This document shows positions 51,812 to 59,765 of a stretch of 64,000 nucleotides of DNA, piece by piece. Both the position numbers and the translations under genes were made by a program. Numbering within the stretch: position 1 is the first letter of the stretch; the number at the start of each line of letters is the position of its first letter. Origin of the DNA: a bacterium (GTDB lineage Bacteria > 4484-113 > JAFGCY01); NCBI GenBank assembly GCA_020849855.1, contig JADZFO010000038.1, forward strand, positions 62,001 to 126,000, in the 5' to 3' direction. Below the pieces are notes generated by a model that saw only the letters and a list, made by a program, of their open reading frames with translations, was not told the origin of the DNA and searched no databases.

Positions 51812-52348
51812 GTGAGCATCAACCGCTTTGACAAGTACAAGAACGAGGTGCCGACCGAGGCCGAGCTGGCCGCGCCGAAGTTCCAGGCGGACTTCACACG
51901 CCCGCTGCTGCAGCGGGTCTGGGCCTATTACATGTGGCGCCTGCTGGCGCTGCTGATGTCCATTGCCTGCTTTGTCTGGTATGGCTACTGGTCCGGCAAG
52001 GCGGCGATGGTGGCGCGGGACGACTACCCGAACCTTTACGTTGAGATCAACAATTACCTGGCCAGCCCCTTCAACCACTACTTCGTGGCGCTTTGCGGGA
52101 TCCTGCTGCTGGCGATGGCCTTCAGCCCCCTGGGCCTGCGCGGCATGGCCATGCTGGGCAACTGGCAGCTGCTGGTGATCGCCTACTGGGGCGCGCTGGT
52201 GGTCTTCCTGGTCCTGAAGCTGACCGAGCATGTCATCGACTTCGAGGCGCCCTCGGCGCTGAAGGCGGTCTTTTACCCTTATGTGCTGGTGGCCATCGCC
52301 CTGAGCTTCATGGAGCTGCGCTCGCTGGAAGAAGAGGTGGCCTCATGA
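51812..52348 (+). CDS. Unknown four-helix membrane protein X of the complex I-like operon
   Basis: 178 residues, GTG start with GGAGG 8 nt upstream. Four predicted membrane helices (WRLLALLMSIACFVWYGYW, FVALCGILLLAMAFSPLGL, LLVIAYWGALVVFLVLKLTE, VFYPYVLVAIALSFMEL). The N-terminal 40 residues are soluble. No family recognised, and no cysteine or heme motif suggestive of a redox centre. It stands where nuoE, F and G are found in standard operons. I infer an accessory membrane subunit specific to this complex. Confidence 0.75.
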   Translation: MSINRFDKYKNEVPTEAELAAPKFQADFTRPLLQRVWAYYMWRLLALLMSIACFVWYGYWSGKAAMVARDDYPNLYVEINNYLASPFNHYFVALCGILLLAMAFSPLGLRGMAMLGNWQLLVIAYWGALVVFLVLKLTEHVIDFEAPSALKAVFYPYVLVAIALSFMELRSLEEEVAS

Positions 52349-52350
52349 GG

Positions 52351-52476
52351 CGATTGCTGATTGCGGATTGCGGATTGCTGATTGCAAAGAGTGCCTCGCA
52401 GGGCAGCAGCACTGTGCTGCTGACTTCCGCGCGGCTCCGGGAAGTCATCAATCATCAATCATCAGTCAGCAATTGC
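52351..52476. repeat. Island with GATTGCTGATTG inverted ends between orfX and nuoH
   Basis: Left CGATTGCTGATTGCGGATTG repeats (52351-52386) and right TCATCAATCATCAATCATCA to CAGCAATTGC (52445-52476). Same word family as 48679-48877. The nuoH frame remains open back through it, but the residues look repeat-derived. Confidence 0.75.
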
Positions 52477-52508
52477 AGCAAGCGAGGTGCGACATCCTGA
52501 GCACACCC

Positions 52509-54323
52509 ATGCTGCTGCTTCTCCAGACCTACCAGATGAACGACTCGGTCAACATCTGGCAGGCTGTGCGCGCCTGGATCAATGGCCTCGAGCTGGGCGG
52601 CTACCGCGTCAGCGGCCCCTGGTCCAACGGCCTGATGCTGGTCACCGCGCTGCTCTTCATCTTCCTTTTAGAGCTTCTGCTGACGCTTGGCATCCAGGTC
52701 TGGGAGCGCCGCACCCTGGCGCGGATGCAGTCCCGCTGGGGCCCGCAGCTGCACGGCAACATCACGCCCCAGACCTTCCGCAGGGTCCTGACCCCGATCC
52801 TGATCCTGCTGGCCATCCCGGCTGTGCTTTACGGCATTGAGTACTGGAGCTCGCAGGAGCTCGACCAGACACGGACATCCTTCTTGTTCGCTGCGATCGG
52901 CGTGCTCGGTCTGGCAGCAATGATCGTCCGCGGGCTGGCCCTTAATAAGGCTGGTAAGCAGGCGTCCAAGGATGACCCTGTCTTCATTGGCTTCGGCGTT
53001 GTGCTTGTCACAATGATCGGCGCCTATCTGGTCATGTTTGGCGCTGGTCCTGACAAGCAGCTAAACATCAACCTCGACGCCCTCACCGGGATCAACAGCT
53101 TCGTGCCCCTGCTGGCCTCGCTGTGCAGCATCCTGGCCTTCCTGATCTATATCGTCTATACCCTGGGCTGGGCCTGGCGCCAGGGCCTGATCGACGCGGT
53201 CAAGATCTTCTTCAAGGAAGACGTCGTCCCGCTGAACGCCGACCGCTTCCTCTTCCTCTTCGCGCCGGTGATGGTTTATCTGCCGGCCCTGCTGAGCTGG
53301 ATCGTGCTGCCCTTCGGCGTGATGGTCGTCGCCGGGCACTATACATATATGGTTGTGCAGGACCTCAACGTGGGCATCCTGCTGATCATCGCCGACTTCG
53401 CCCTCTTCCTCGTCGCCGTGATCATGTCCGGCTATGGCTCCAACAACAAGTACGCCCTGATTGGAGCGATGCGCGAAGCGGCGATGCTTTTGACCTATGA
53501 GATCCCGATGCTGATGGCGCTGCTGTGCGTGGCGCTCTTTGCCGGCAGCCTGAACCTGACCACCATCGTGGAGGCGCAGTCCACCACCTGGGCCGTGCTG
53601 CCCCTGCTGCCGGCCTTCATCATTTATCTGGTGGTGGCCCTGGCCGAGTGCAACCGCCCGCCCTTTGACCTGGCCGAGGCCAGCAACGAGCTGATGGGCG
53701 GCTACCTGGTGGAGTACTCCGGCATCCGCTTCGCCCTGTTCTATGTGGCGGAGTATGCCAACGTCTTCACGGTATCCGCGCTGATGGCGGTGTGCTTCTT
53801 TGGCGGCTGGAAGGGGCCGATGTTCCTGGGCCTTGACGGCCTGTGGCTTTCCAGCATCTTCTGGATGCTGCTCAAGACCTACGCCATCATGTTCTTCTTC
53901 ATCTGGGCCCGCGCCACCATGCCGCGCATCCGCATCGACCAGATCATGTTCTTTTCCTGGAAGTTCCTGCTGCCGATCAGCGTGCTGGTGCTCTGTGTGA
54001 CCTCGCTGGGTGTGGCCTACCGCCACCCCTGGTTCATGGCCAACCGCATCCCTTACATGACGATTGACCCGATCACGCACCAGCCCCTGACCAGCTATCA
54101 GACCCTGACCACCCTGGAGGCGCTGAAGAGCCTGACCCTTAACGAGAAGGTCTTCTTCTGGTGCTACAACTTCGGCCTGGCGGCGATCGCCATCTTCATC
54201 CTGGCCCTGGCCTGGCGCATCCTGTTTGGCAAGAAGACCCTGCCGCGCGAACGCCGCGCGGTGACCTGGCAGCCGCAGCAGGAAGCCGAGCTGAAGCTGA
54301 ACAGCGGAGGTGGCGGGCAGTGA
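52509..54323 (+). CDS. nuoH: Complex I-like subunit NuoH with an inserted membrane domain
   Basis: About 604 residues; typical NuoH has about 330. The core is clear: WERRTLARMQSRWGP, AVKIFFKEDVVPLNADRFLF, DLNVGILLIIADFALFLVAV, SGYGSNNKYALIGAMREAAM, TYEIPM, AECNRPPFDLAEASNELMGG, VEYSGIRFALFYVAEYAN and MPRIRIDQIMFFSWKF. Between RWGP and GLIDAVKIFFKED about 135 extra residues with four predicted helices are inserted. The C-terminus is also longer by about 100 residues (IDPITHQPLTSYQ). The acidic E-channel motifs are kept. The start is uncertain: ATG 52509 or 52536, or CTG 52497 after GAGGTG. Confidence 0.9.
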   Translation: MLLLLQTYQMNDSVNIWQAVRAWINGLELGGYRVSGPWSNGLMLVTALLFIFLLELLLTLGIQVWERRTLARMQSRWGPQLHGNITPQTFRRVLTPILILLAIPAVLYGIEYWSSQELDQTRTSFLFAAIGVLGLAAMIVRGLALNKAGKQASKDDPVFIGFGVVLVTMIGAYLVMFGAGPDKQLNINLDALTGINSFVPLLASLCSILAFLIYIVYTLGWAWRQGLIDAVKIFFKEDVVPLNADRFLFLFAPVMVYLPALLSWIVLPFGVMVVAGHYTYMVVQDLNVGILLIIADFALFLVAVIMSGYGSNNKYALIGAMREAAMLLTYEIPMLMALLCVALFAGSLNLTTIVEAQSTTWAVLPLLPAFIIYLVVALAECNRPPFDLAEASNELMGGYLVEYSGIRFALFYVAEYANVFTVSALMAVCFFGGWKGPMFLGLDGLWLSSIFWMLLKTYAIMFFFIWARATMPRIRIDQIMFFSWKFLLPISVLVLCVTSLGVAYRHPWFMANRIPYMTIDPITHQPLTSYQTLTTLEALKSLTLNEKVFFWCYNFGLAAIAIFILALAWRILFGKKTLPRERRAVTWQPQQEAELKLNSGGGGQ

Positions 54324-54616
54324 GCACCGGGACCGCGATTGACATCTTCGCCCTGCGCCGCGAGATCCTGGAAATCTGCGCGAAGCACGGCTGCAGCAAT
54401 GTGCGCGTCTTTGGCAGCTATGCCCGCGGCGAGGCGACAGGCGACAGCGACCTGGACCTGCTGGTTGAGCTTACGGGTAGTCGTACCCCATGGTGGCCTG
54501 GCGGGCTGATTGTGGATCTTGAGAAGCTGCTGGGCATTGAGATAGACGTCGTCACTCCCGATGCGCTGCATCGCCGGATAAAGGACGCGGTCCTGGCTGA
54601 GGCGGTGCAACTGTGA
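54320..54616 (+). CDS. mntA: MNT-type nucleotidyltransferase antitoxin
   Basis: 98 residues. VRVFGSYARGEATGDSDLDL is the full GS..xDxD nucleotidyltransferase motif and IEIDVVTPDAL supplies the third Asp. In MNT/HEPN modules the MNT enzyme modifies (AMPylates) the HEPN toxin to silence it. The GTG start overlaps the nuoH stop as GTGA and its own stop overlaps the HEPN start as GTGA. A matching HEPN gene follows, so the pair is a complete module inserted into the operon. Confidence 0.9.
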   Translation: MSTGTAIDIFALRREILEICAKHGCSNVRVFGSYARGEATGDSDLDLLVELTGSRTPWWPGGLIVDLEKLLGIEIDVVTPDALHRRIKDAVLAEAVQL

Positions 54617-54951
54617 ACGATCCTCGCCTCTACGTGGATCACATCCTTGACTGCATAAGCAAGATCGAACGCTTTTGCGCCGACGGGGAGGATGCTTTCC
54701 TCGCGAGCGAGCTGATTCAGGACGCCTGTCTGCGTAACCTGCAGATCATTGCGCAGTCGGCTGGCCGCATTCCCGATGATCTGCGCAAAGCTGGAGCAGA
54801 AGTCGACTGGGACCTGATGCGTGGATTCAGGAACCGGGTTGTGCACGACTACTTTGAAGTCTCCATTCCGCAGGTTTGGTACATCATTCAAAATGACCTG
54901 CCGGTCTTGAAGACATTTACTGCAAGATGCCTTGAGGAGCTGGGAGGATGA
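54613..54951 (+). CDS. hepT: HEPN-domain toxin (HepT-like)
   Basis: 112 residues. GFRNRVVHDYFEVSI holds the Rx4H ribonuclease motif of HepT, with Tyr two residues after the His; this Tyr is the usual AMPylation target. ILDCISKIERFCADGEDAFL starts the helical bundle. It lies behind the MNT antitoxin with a 4-nt overlap, and its stop overlaps the start of orfY (ATGA). The catalytic residues look intact. Confidence 0.9.
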   Translation: MNDPRLYVDHILDCISKIERFCADGEDAFLASELIQDACLRNLQIIAQSAGRIPDDLRKAGAEVDWDLMRGFRNRVVHDYFEVSIPQVWYIIQNDLPVLKTFTARCLEELGG

Positions 54952-55967
54952 GCCACGGCACTGAGCTGACCCGCCACCATGCCCTGCCGCGGCGTTTCGC
55001 CGGCTATACCGCCATGGACTGGTTCAAGTTCTATGGCTTCTTCGCCGGCATGATCTTCCTGCTGTGCTACACCTACACGCGCTATCTGGCCCTCTTTGAG
55101 GAAGTCGAAAAGCAGGGCCCCGGCTTCCAGATCTTCGTGGTGCTTTTTGCCGGCATCCCCGTGCTGATGGTGGCCATCGCCCTGCTGGGCTTCAACTGGT
55201 GGGCCGGCGCGGCGCTGACCCGCTACAGCAAGTGGCAGCTGGCCCAGCCGCGCCTGTGGCAGGGCTTCTGGTTCATCGTGCTGAGCTTCTACACCTTTGT
55301 GCTGATCGACCCGCTGGATAAGATCCACCCCGCGATGAGCCGCCTGGGCCTCGCCCCGGCGCCAAACATCAAGCTGCTTTTCGACGGCAAGTTTGAGATG
55401 TTCCAGTTCCAGTGGGGCTATTTCCTGCTCTGGGCGCTCTTCTGGTTCCTGCTGGCCGTGCTGCATGTCAGCTATCTGGCGGACTTCTGGAAGGAGCTCT
55501 TCTTCAACATCAACCGCACGCACCGCTATGGCGCCAGCGTGCTGACCGGCTTCCGCGAGAGCATGGCGGTCTATGTCAGCCCGCCGGCGACAAGCTATGA
55601 GATCGGCTCCGGCACCGCGCCCTGGGCGGCGCAGCTTGAAGAGCTGCGCGAGGGGCGGCCGAGCCCGCTGGGCGCGCCCTATGTGAACCCGGCGCTGCCG
55701 GGAGGGCGCCTGAGCCTGAAGCAGGCGCAGCAGGTCATCGCGGCCGACGCGTCCGGCGCCATTGTGGCCGGCCCCGGCGGCGATGGGACGCTGTTTGTCG
55801 ACCTGGGGCGCTGGGACTTCAGCCCCGCGCTGGCGCAGCTTCAGGACGACGCCGGGCGGCCGCTGCTGCTCTTTGAATCCGAGCTGCCGACGGCGCTGCA
55901 GCGCGCAGACCTGCTGCTGCCCCTCAGCCGGCAGCCGCATGAGCGCGCTGGGGGAGGCGGCCTGTGA
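54948..55967 (+). CDS. Unknown membrane protein Y of the complex I-like operon
   Basis: 339 residues. Four N-terminal membrane helices (FKFYGFFAGMIFLLCYTY, IFVVLFAGIPVLMVAIALLG, FWFIVLSFYTFVLIDPL, FLLWALFWFLLAVLHVSYL), then about 160 soluble residues with ASGAIVAGPGGDGTLFVDLG. No ferredoxin CxxCxxC motif exists, although the gene sits where nuoI (two 4Fe-4S clusters) normally lies. ATG overlaps the HEPN stop and its own stop overlaps nuoJ. No family recognised. A loose resemblance in layout to orfX (soluble lead, four helices) suggests related roles. Confidence 0.75.
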   Translation: MSHGTELTRHHALPRRFAGYTAMDWFKFYGFFAGMIFLLCYTYTRYLALFEEVEKQGPGFQIFVVLFAGIPVLMVAIALLGFNWWAGAALTRYSKWQLAQPRLWQGFWFIVLSFYTFVLIDPLDKIHPAMSRLGLAPAPNIKLLFDGKFEMFQFQWGYFLLWALFWFLLAVLHVSYLADFWKELFFNINRTHRYGASVLTGFRESMAVYVSPPATSYEIGSGTAPWAAQLEELREGRPSPLGAPYVNPALPGGRLSLKQAQQVIAADASGAIVAGPGGDGTLFVDLGRWDFSPALAQLQDDAGRPLLLFESELPTALQRADLLLPLSRQPHERAGGGGL

Positions 55968-56869
55968 GCCTCTTTGCCTCCAGCCTGGATCTGCTGTGCA
56001 GCCTGCCGCCGGCCCTGGCCGTGCTGGAGCCGGACAAGGTCTTCCTCAGCCTGCTGCTGCTGGTGGGCCTGTGCTGCGGCGTATCGGCCCTGATCTGCCT
56101 CTCGCTGGCCTCCGTGCGGCATTACCGCGCCGGGCTTTTGGTGCTGGGCGTGCTGGCCCTGCTGAGCACGCTGTGCCTGCCGCTGGGCAAGGCCCTGAAC
56201 CAGCCGGCCCTGGCGCAGTTTGGCGCGGGCGGCATACCGGCGCTGCTGCTGCTGGCGGTGCTTTACGGCGTCAGCCTGCTGCACCCGCAGCGCAGGCTGC
56301 TGGGCCTGGCGGTGCTGTTGGGCTTCACGGCCTTCCTGGTCGGCACCCTGGTGCTGGCCCCGGCGGGCTTCAGGCTGCAGATCTTCTACTTCTGGCTTTT
56401 CACCGCGGCGGTGATCGGCGGCGGCTTCGGCTGCGTCACCATGCGCAACGTCTTCCACGCGGCCCTGATGCTGATCCTCTGCCTGGCCGGCGTGGGCGGC
56501 TATTTCATCCTGGTCAACGCCGAGTTCCTGGCGATGGTGCAGGTGATCATCTACATCGGCGGCATCATGGTGCTGTTCCTCTTCGGCATCATGGTCAGCC
56601 AGAACATCATCGGCACCGAGATCCGCCAGAACAACCCGCAGTCCCCCTGGGCCGGCGTGCTGGCCGCGGTGATGTTCATCTTCATGGCCATGGTGGGCCT
56701 GTTCATGACCTTCCCGCAGCAGCCCACCATGGGCCGCTATGTGCTTGACAACAACACCCAGGCCCTGGGCTGGTCGCTGATGGCGACCTATACCCTGCCC
56801 TTCGCGGTGGCCAGTGTGCTGCTGCTGATGGCGATGATGGGCGCGATTGTGCTGGTGCGCAAGGAGTAG
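55964..56869 (+). CDS. nuoJ: Complex I-like subunit NuoJ with N-terminal extension
   Basis: 301 residues, against about 165-200 for most NuoJ. The conserved core from about residue 140 reads LQIFYFWLFTAAVIGGGFG, NVFHAALMLILCLAGVGGYF and LVNAEFLAMVQVIIYIGGIM, VLFLFGIMV, with the Tyr and Gly of the helix-3 pi-bulge kept. The first 130 residues add about four hydrophobic helices (FLSLLLLVGLCCGVSALICL, AGLLVLGVLALLSTLCL, IPALLLLAVLYGVSLL, LLGLAVLLGFTAFLVGTLVL). The GTG start overlaps the orfY stop. Confidence 0.9.
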   Translation: MSLFASSLDLLCSLPPALAVLEPDKVFLSLLLLVGLCCGVSALICLSLASVRHYRAGLLVLGVLALLSTLCLPLGKALNQPALAQFGAGGIPALLLLAVLYGVSLLHPQRRLLGLAVLLGFTAFLVGTLVLAPAGFRLQIFYFWLFTAAVIGGGFGCVTMRNVFHAALMLILCLAGVGGYFILVNAEFLAMVQVIIYIGGIMVLFLFGIMVSQNIIGTEIRQNNPQSPWAGVLAAVMFIFMAMVGLFMTFPQQPTMGRYVLDNNTQALGWSLMATYTLPFAVASVLLLMAMMGAIVLVRKE

Positions 56870-56982
56870 GACGCTAAGGACGCACGGTGTGCGCCCGACA
56901 TGGCTAATGGCAATGGAATTGCAGAAGGCAGAAGATAAAGAACGATGACGAACAGGACGAGACAACTGGAAGGGAGCGGGCC

Positions 56983-57492
56983 ATGCTGGCGCTGATCTGG
57001 CTGCAGGAGACGGCGAGCCAGGCCGGTGAGACGGTCCGCGCGGCGGTGACCACCGGTCCGCTCGACTCGACCATCGAGGCCTGGCGCATCCTGTCCGAGA
57101 TGTGGTTCTCTTATGGCGGCGAAGTGCCGATGCGCTTCTTCACCTCCGTGGACTACCACCAGTACTTCGTGATCTCCTGCTTCATCTTCTGCCTGGGCTT
57201 CTATGGCGTGATCGCCCGGCGCAACGCCATCAGCATGCTGCTGGCGATGGAGCTGATGCTTAACGCCGTCAACATCAACCTCAGCGCCTTCAACCTCTAC
57301 TGGGGGCCCAAGGTGACCCGCGCTGCCTTCACCCAGAACGAGGACGTACTGACCAACATGGGCCAGGTCTTCTCGGTCTTCGCCATCATCGTGGCGGCGG
57401 CCGAGGCGGCGGTCGGCCTGGCGATCATCATCGCCTTTTACCGGGCGCGCAAGAGCATCATGCTTGACGACGCCAACCTGATGAAGTGGTAA
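56983..57492 (+). CDS. nuoK: Complex I-like subunit NuoK
   Basis: 169 residues from the ATG with GGAAGGGAG upstream. The NuoK core begins at Met50 (MRFFTSVDYHQYFVISCFIF) and has FYGVIARRNAISMLLAMELM and NAVNINL with the first channel Glu (Glu90), and VAAAEAAVGLAI with the second (Glu141). Both Glu needed for proton transfer are kept. The 49-residue lead is not conserved; the start could instead be at 57130, but its Shine-Dalgarno is poor. The 113-nt gap to nuoJ holds a single ATGGCTAATGG word and a decayed GCAC hairpin. Confidence 0.92.
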   Translation: MLALIWLQETASQAGETVRAAVTTGPLDSTIEAWRILSEMWFSYGGEVPMRFFTSVDYHQYFVISCFIFCLGFYGVIARRNAISMLLAMELMLNAVNINLSAFNLYWGPKVTRAAFTQNEDVLTNMGQVFSVFAIIVAAAEAAVGLAIIIAFYRARKSIMLDDANLMKW

Positions 57493-59720
57493 TGGAAAAC
57501 AACATACAGCTGCTGCTGCTCTGCGCGCTGCCGATGGCCGCCGCCCTGGCCTGCTACCTGCTGGCCTGGCTGGCCCCGGCGACCGCGCGGCGTTTCAACG
57601 GCCCGCTGGGCGCGGCCGCCCTGGCCGGCAGCAGCCTGCTGGGGGCCATGCTCTGGCTGCCCCTGGCCGGTGCGAATGTGGCGGCCAGCTTCAGCCGGCC
57701 CTGGGTCAAGCTGCCGGATACGACCACCCTGCTGATGAGCGGCGGGCAGGAGCTCTTCCTCAGCATCCCCTTCGCCCTGCGCCTCGACCTGCCGGGCCTG
57801 CTCTTCGCCATCACCACGGCCGGCATCGGCCTGGCGGTGCTGCTCTATGCCCTGCGCGAGCGCCGGGACGACGAGCGCCGCGGGCTCTTTTTCGCCCACC
57901 TGACCCTGTTCAGCGCGGCCATGCTGATGCTGCTGTGCTGCGACACCCTGCTGTTGATCTACATCGCCTGGGAGCTGATGGGCCTGTGCAGCTATCTGCT
58001 GATCGCCCACCGCGCCACGCCCCTGGCCCGCCGCTCGGCGCGGCTGGCTTTCTGGACCACCCGCGCGACGGACTTCGCGCTGCTGATCGGGATCATCATC
58101 CTTATGGCGAACTTCAACGTCACGGCTCTGTCCGGGCTGAACATCGCCGGCTTCTACCAGCGCGCCGTGGAGCTGGGTGTTTCGCATGCCCCGCTGGAAG
58201 CCTGGTTCGGCACGGTGGGCATCCTGCTGGTCATCGCGGCCATCGGCAAGAGCGGCCAGTTCCCGCTGTGCTTCTGGCTCTCGGGCGCGATGGTCGCGCC
58301 GACCCCGGTCAGCGCGATGCTGCACGCGGCGACCATGGTGGCCGCGGGACCTTACCTGCTGTACCGGATGAGCGGGCTGTTCTTCTCCGGCAACGGAGCG
58401 CTCTGGGGCGGGTCTGAAGCGGCGATGCTGACAGCCTGCCTGGTGGGCGCTGTAAGCCTGATCCTCTGCGGTGTGATGGCGCTCTGCGCCGACGACGCCA
58501 AGCGCGTGCTGGCCTACTCCACCGCCAGCCAACTGGGCCTGGCCATTCTGGCCGTCGGCGCGCTGAGCGAAGGTGCAGCGATCTGGCAGCTCACGGCGCA
58601 CGCCTGGGCCAAGGCCGCGCTATTCCTTGGCGCGGGCCTGCTGGCGGCGAGCCTGCCCGGGCACAGCACCAGCCTGAAGGCGCTGGCCGGCAGCGCGCGG
58701 CAGCCACTGCTGCGCCTGGCCCTTGTGCTGGCGGCCCTGTCATTGGCGGGCCTGCCGCTGCTGCCCGGCGGGCAGGCCAAGGACTCCATTCTGCATGCAC
58801 TCTGGACACGCGCATTGGTGCAGCTAGATCCGGCCACGGGCACAAGTCTGGGCGCCAGCTTCCCACTGGCCCAGGCCGGCTGGACGGTCAGCGCTGTGCT
58901 GCTGCTGCTCTCCGTGCCGCTGACCGCGGCTTACCTGATTCGCCTTGTGGGCATCCTGGGCTGGGGCAAACCGGTCCCCGCGGCTGCCGCTGTTGCTGTG
59001 TCCGGCGATGCAGCAGTGGAGGCAGCGGAGCATTCAACTGGCGCAGCTGCCCCGAGCCCGGGTCTGACACAGGGCTGGGGCCTGGCCAAGGGGCTGGTTA
59101 TCGCCCTGTCACTTTTTGGGACTATTGCACTGGCGCTGCTCTTCGGCCCCGGCCGGCTCAGCACGCGCCTGCCGCTCATTGAGCGGCCCTGGGCCTGGGC
59201 CGGCGAAGGCAGCCCGACAGCCTGGCTTACCGCGGCGGCCAGCCTGGTCTTCATCCTTGGCGGCGCCTACTTTGCCTGGCGCTTCAACGTGGCGCGGCCG
59301 GATGAAGGCGCGCGCCTGCTGCGCGACGGCAACCTTAAGCGCACTGTGGCCTATTTCCGCAACGGCATGCTGCTGCGGCAGTTCTGGGAGAAACTCGCCG
59401 GCCGCGGAGGCTGGCTGCTGGCCCAGACCTGGTCGCTGAGCGACCGCCGCGTGGTGGACGCACTGGTGGCTGGGGCGCTGTCGAAGCTGGGCAACGGCTT
59501 CTCCGAGGGCAGCAGGATCTTTGACAAGCGCGTGGTGGACGGGGCGCGCTGGGCCTTCTGCGAGTTCTGGTGGTGGCTGCGCCGTCTGCACCAGCGCCTG
59601 CTGCAGACAGGCTATGTCCAGCATTACATGTTCATCATCCTGCTGGGCGCCGTGGTGCTGTGCTTTGTTGTGCTGCGGCCGCTGGGCGACACATTCAAGA
59701 GTATTCTGGGGCGGCGCTAG
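57492..59720 (+). CDS. nuoL: Complex I-like antiporter subunit NuoL
   Basis: 742 residues. Antiporter core: IYIAWELMGLCSYLLI (channel Glu), TDFALLIGI (Asp), AIGKSGQFPL (channel Lys), PTPVSAMLHAATMVAAG, AKRVLAYSTASQLGL (second Lys), and the long C-terminal extension that forms the lateral helix, ending with RLLQTGYVQHYMF as in NuoL. One stretch differs: most NuoL read (H/Q)TWL(P/A)DAM(E/A)GPTP, here CFWLSGAMVAPTP, losing the Asp. The ATG overlaps the nuoK stop (TAATG). The order L then M is the usual one. Confidence 0.93.
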   Translation: MENNIQLLLLCALPMAAALACYLLAWLAPATARRFNGPLGAAALAGSSLLGAMLWLPLAGANVAASFSRPWVKLPDTTTLLMSGGQELFLSIPFALRLDLPGLLFAITTAGIGLAVLLYALRERRDDERRGLFFAHLTLFSAAMLMLLCCDTLLLIYIAWELMGLCSYLLIAHRATPLARRSARLAFWTTRATDFALLIGIIILMANFNVTALSGLNIAGFYQRAVELGVSHAPLEAWFGTVGILLVIAAIGKSGQFPLCFWLSGAMVAPTPVSAMLHAATMVAAGPYLLYRMSGLFFSGNGALWGGSEAAMLTACLVGAVSLILCGVMALCADDAKRVLAYSTASQLGLAILAVGALSEGAAIWQLTAHAWAKAALFLGAGLLAASLPGHSTSLKALAGSARQPLLRLALVLAALSLAGLPLLPGGQAKDSILHALWTRALVQLDPATGTSLGASFPLAQAGWTVSAVLLLLSVPLTAAYLIRLVGILGWGKPVPAAAAVAVSGDAAVEAAEHSTGAAAPSPGLTQGWGLAKGLVIALSLFGTIALALLFGPGRLSTRLPLIERPWAWAGEGSPTAWLTAAASLVFILGGAYFAWRFNVARPDEGARLLRDGNLKRTVAYFRNGMLLRQFWEKLAGRGGWLLAQTWSLSDRRVVDALVAGALSKLGNGFSEGSRIFDKRVVDGARWAFCEFWWWLRRLHQRLLQTGYVQHYMFIILLGAVVLCFVVLRPLGDTFKSILGRR

Positions 59721-59765
59721 GGCGCCCCGGTGGGCGGCGGCAAGCGAGTTTAGGAGCATTCAGGC

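Noticed and set aside
52368-52508. N-terminal extension of NuoH
   Set aside because: These residues are translated from the GATTGCTGATTG/CAATCATC island and would precede the natural membrane start; the ATG at 52509 is more plausible.
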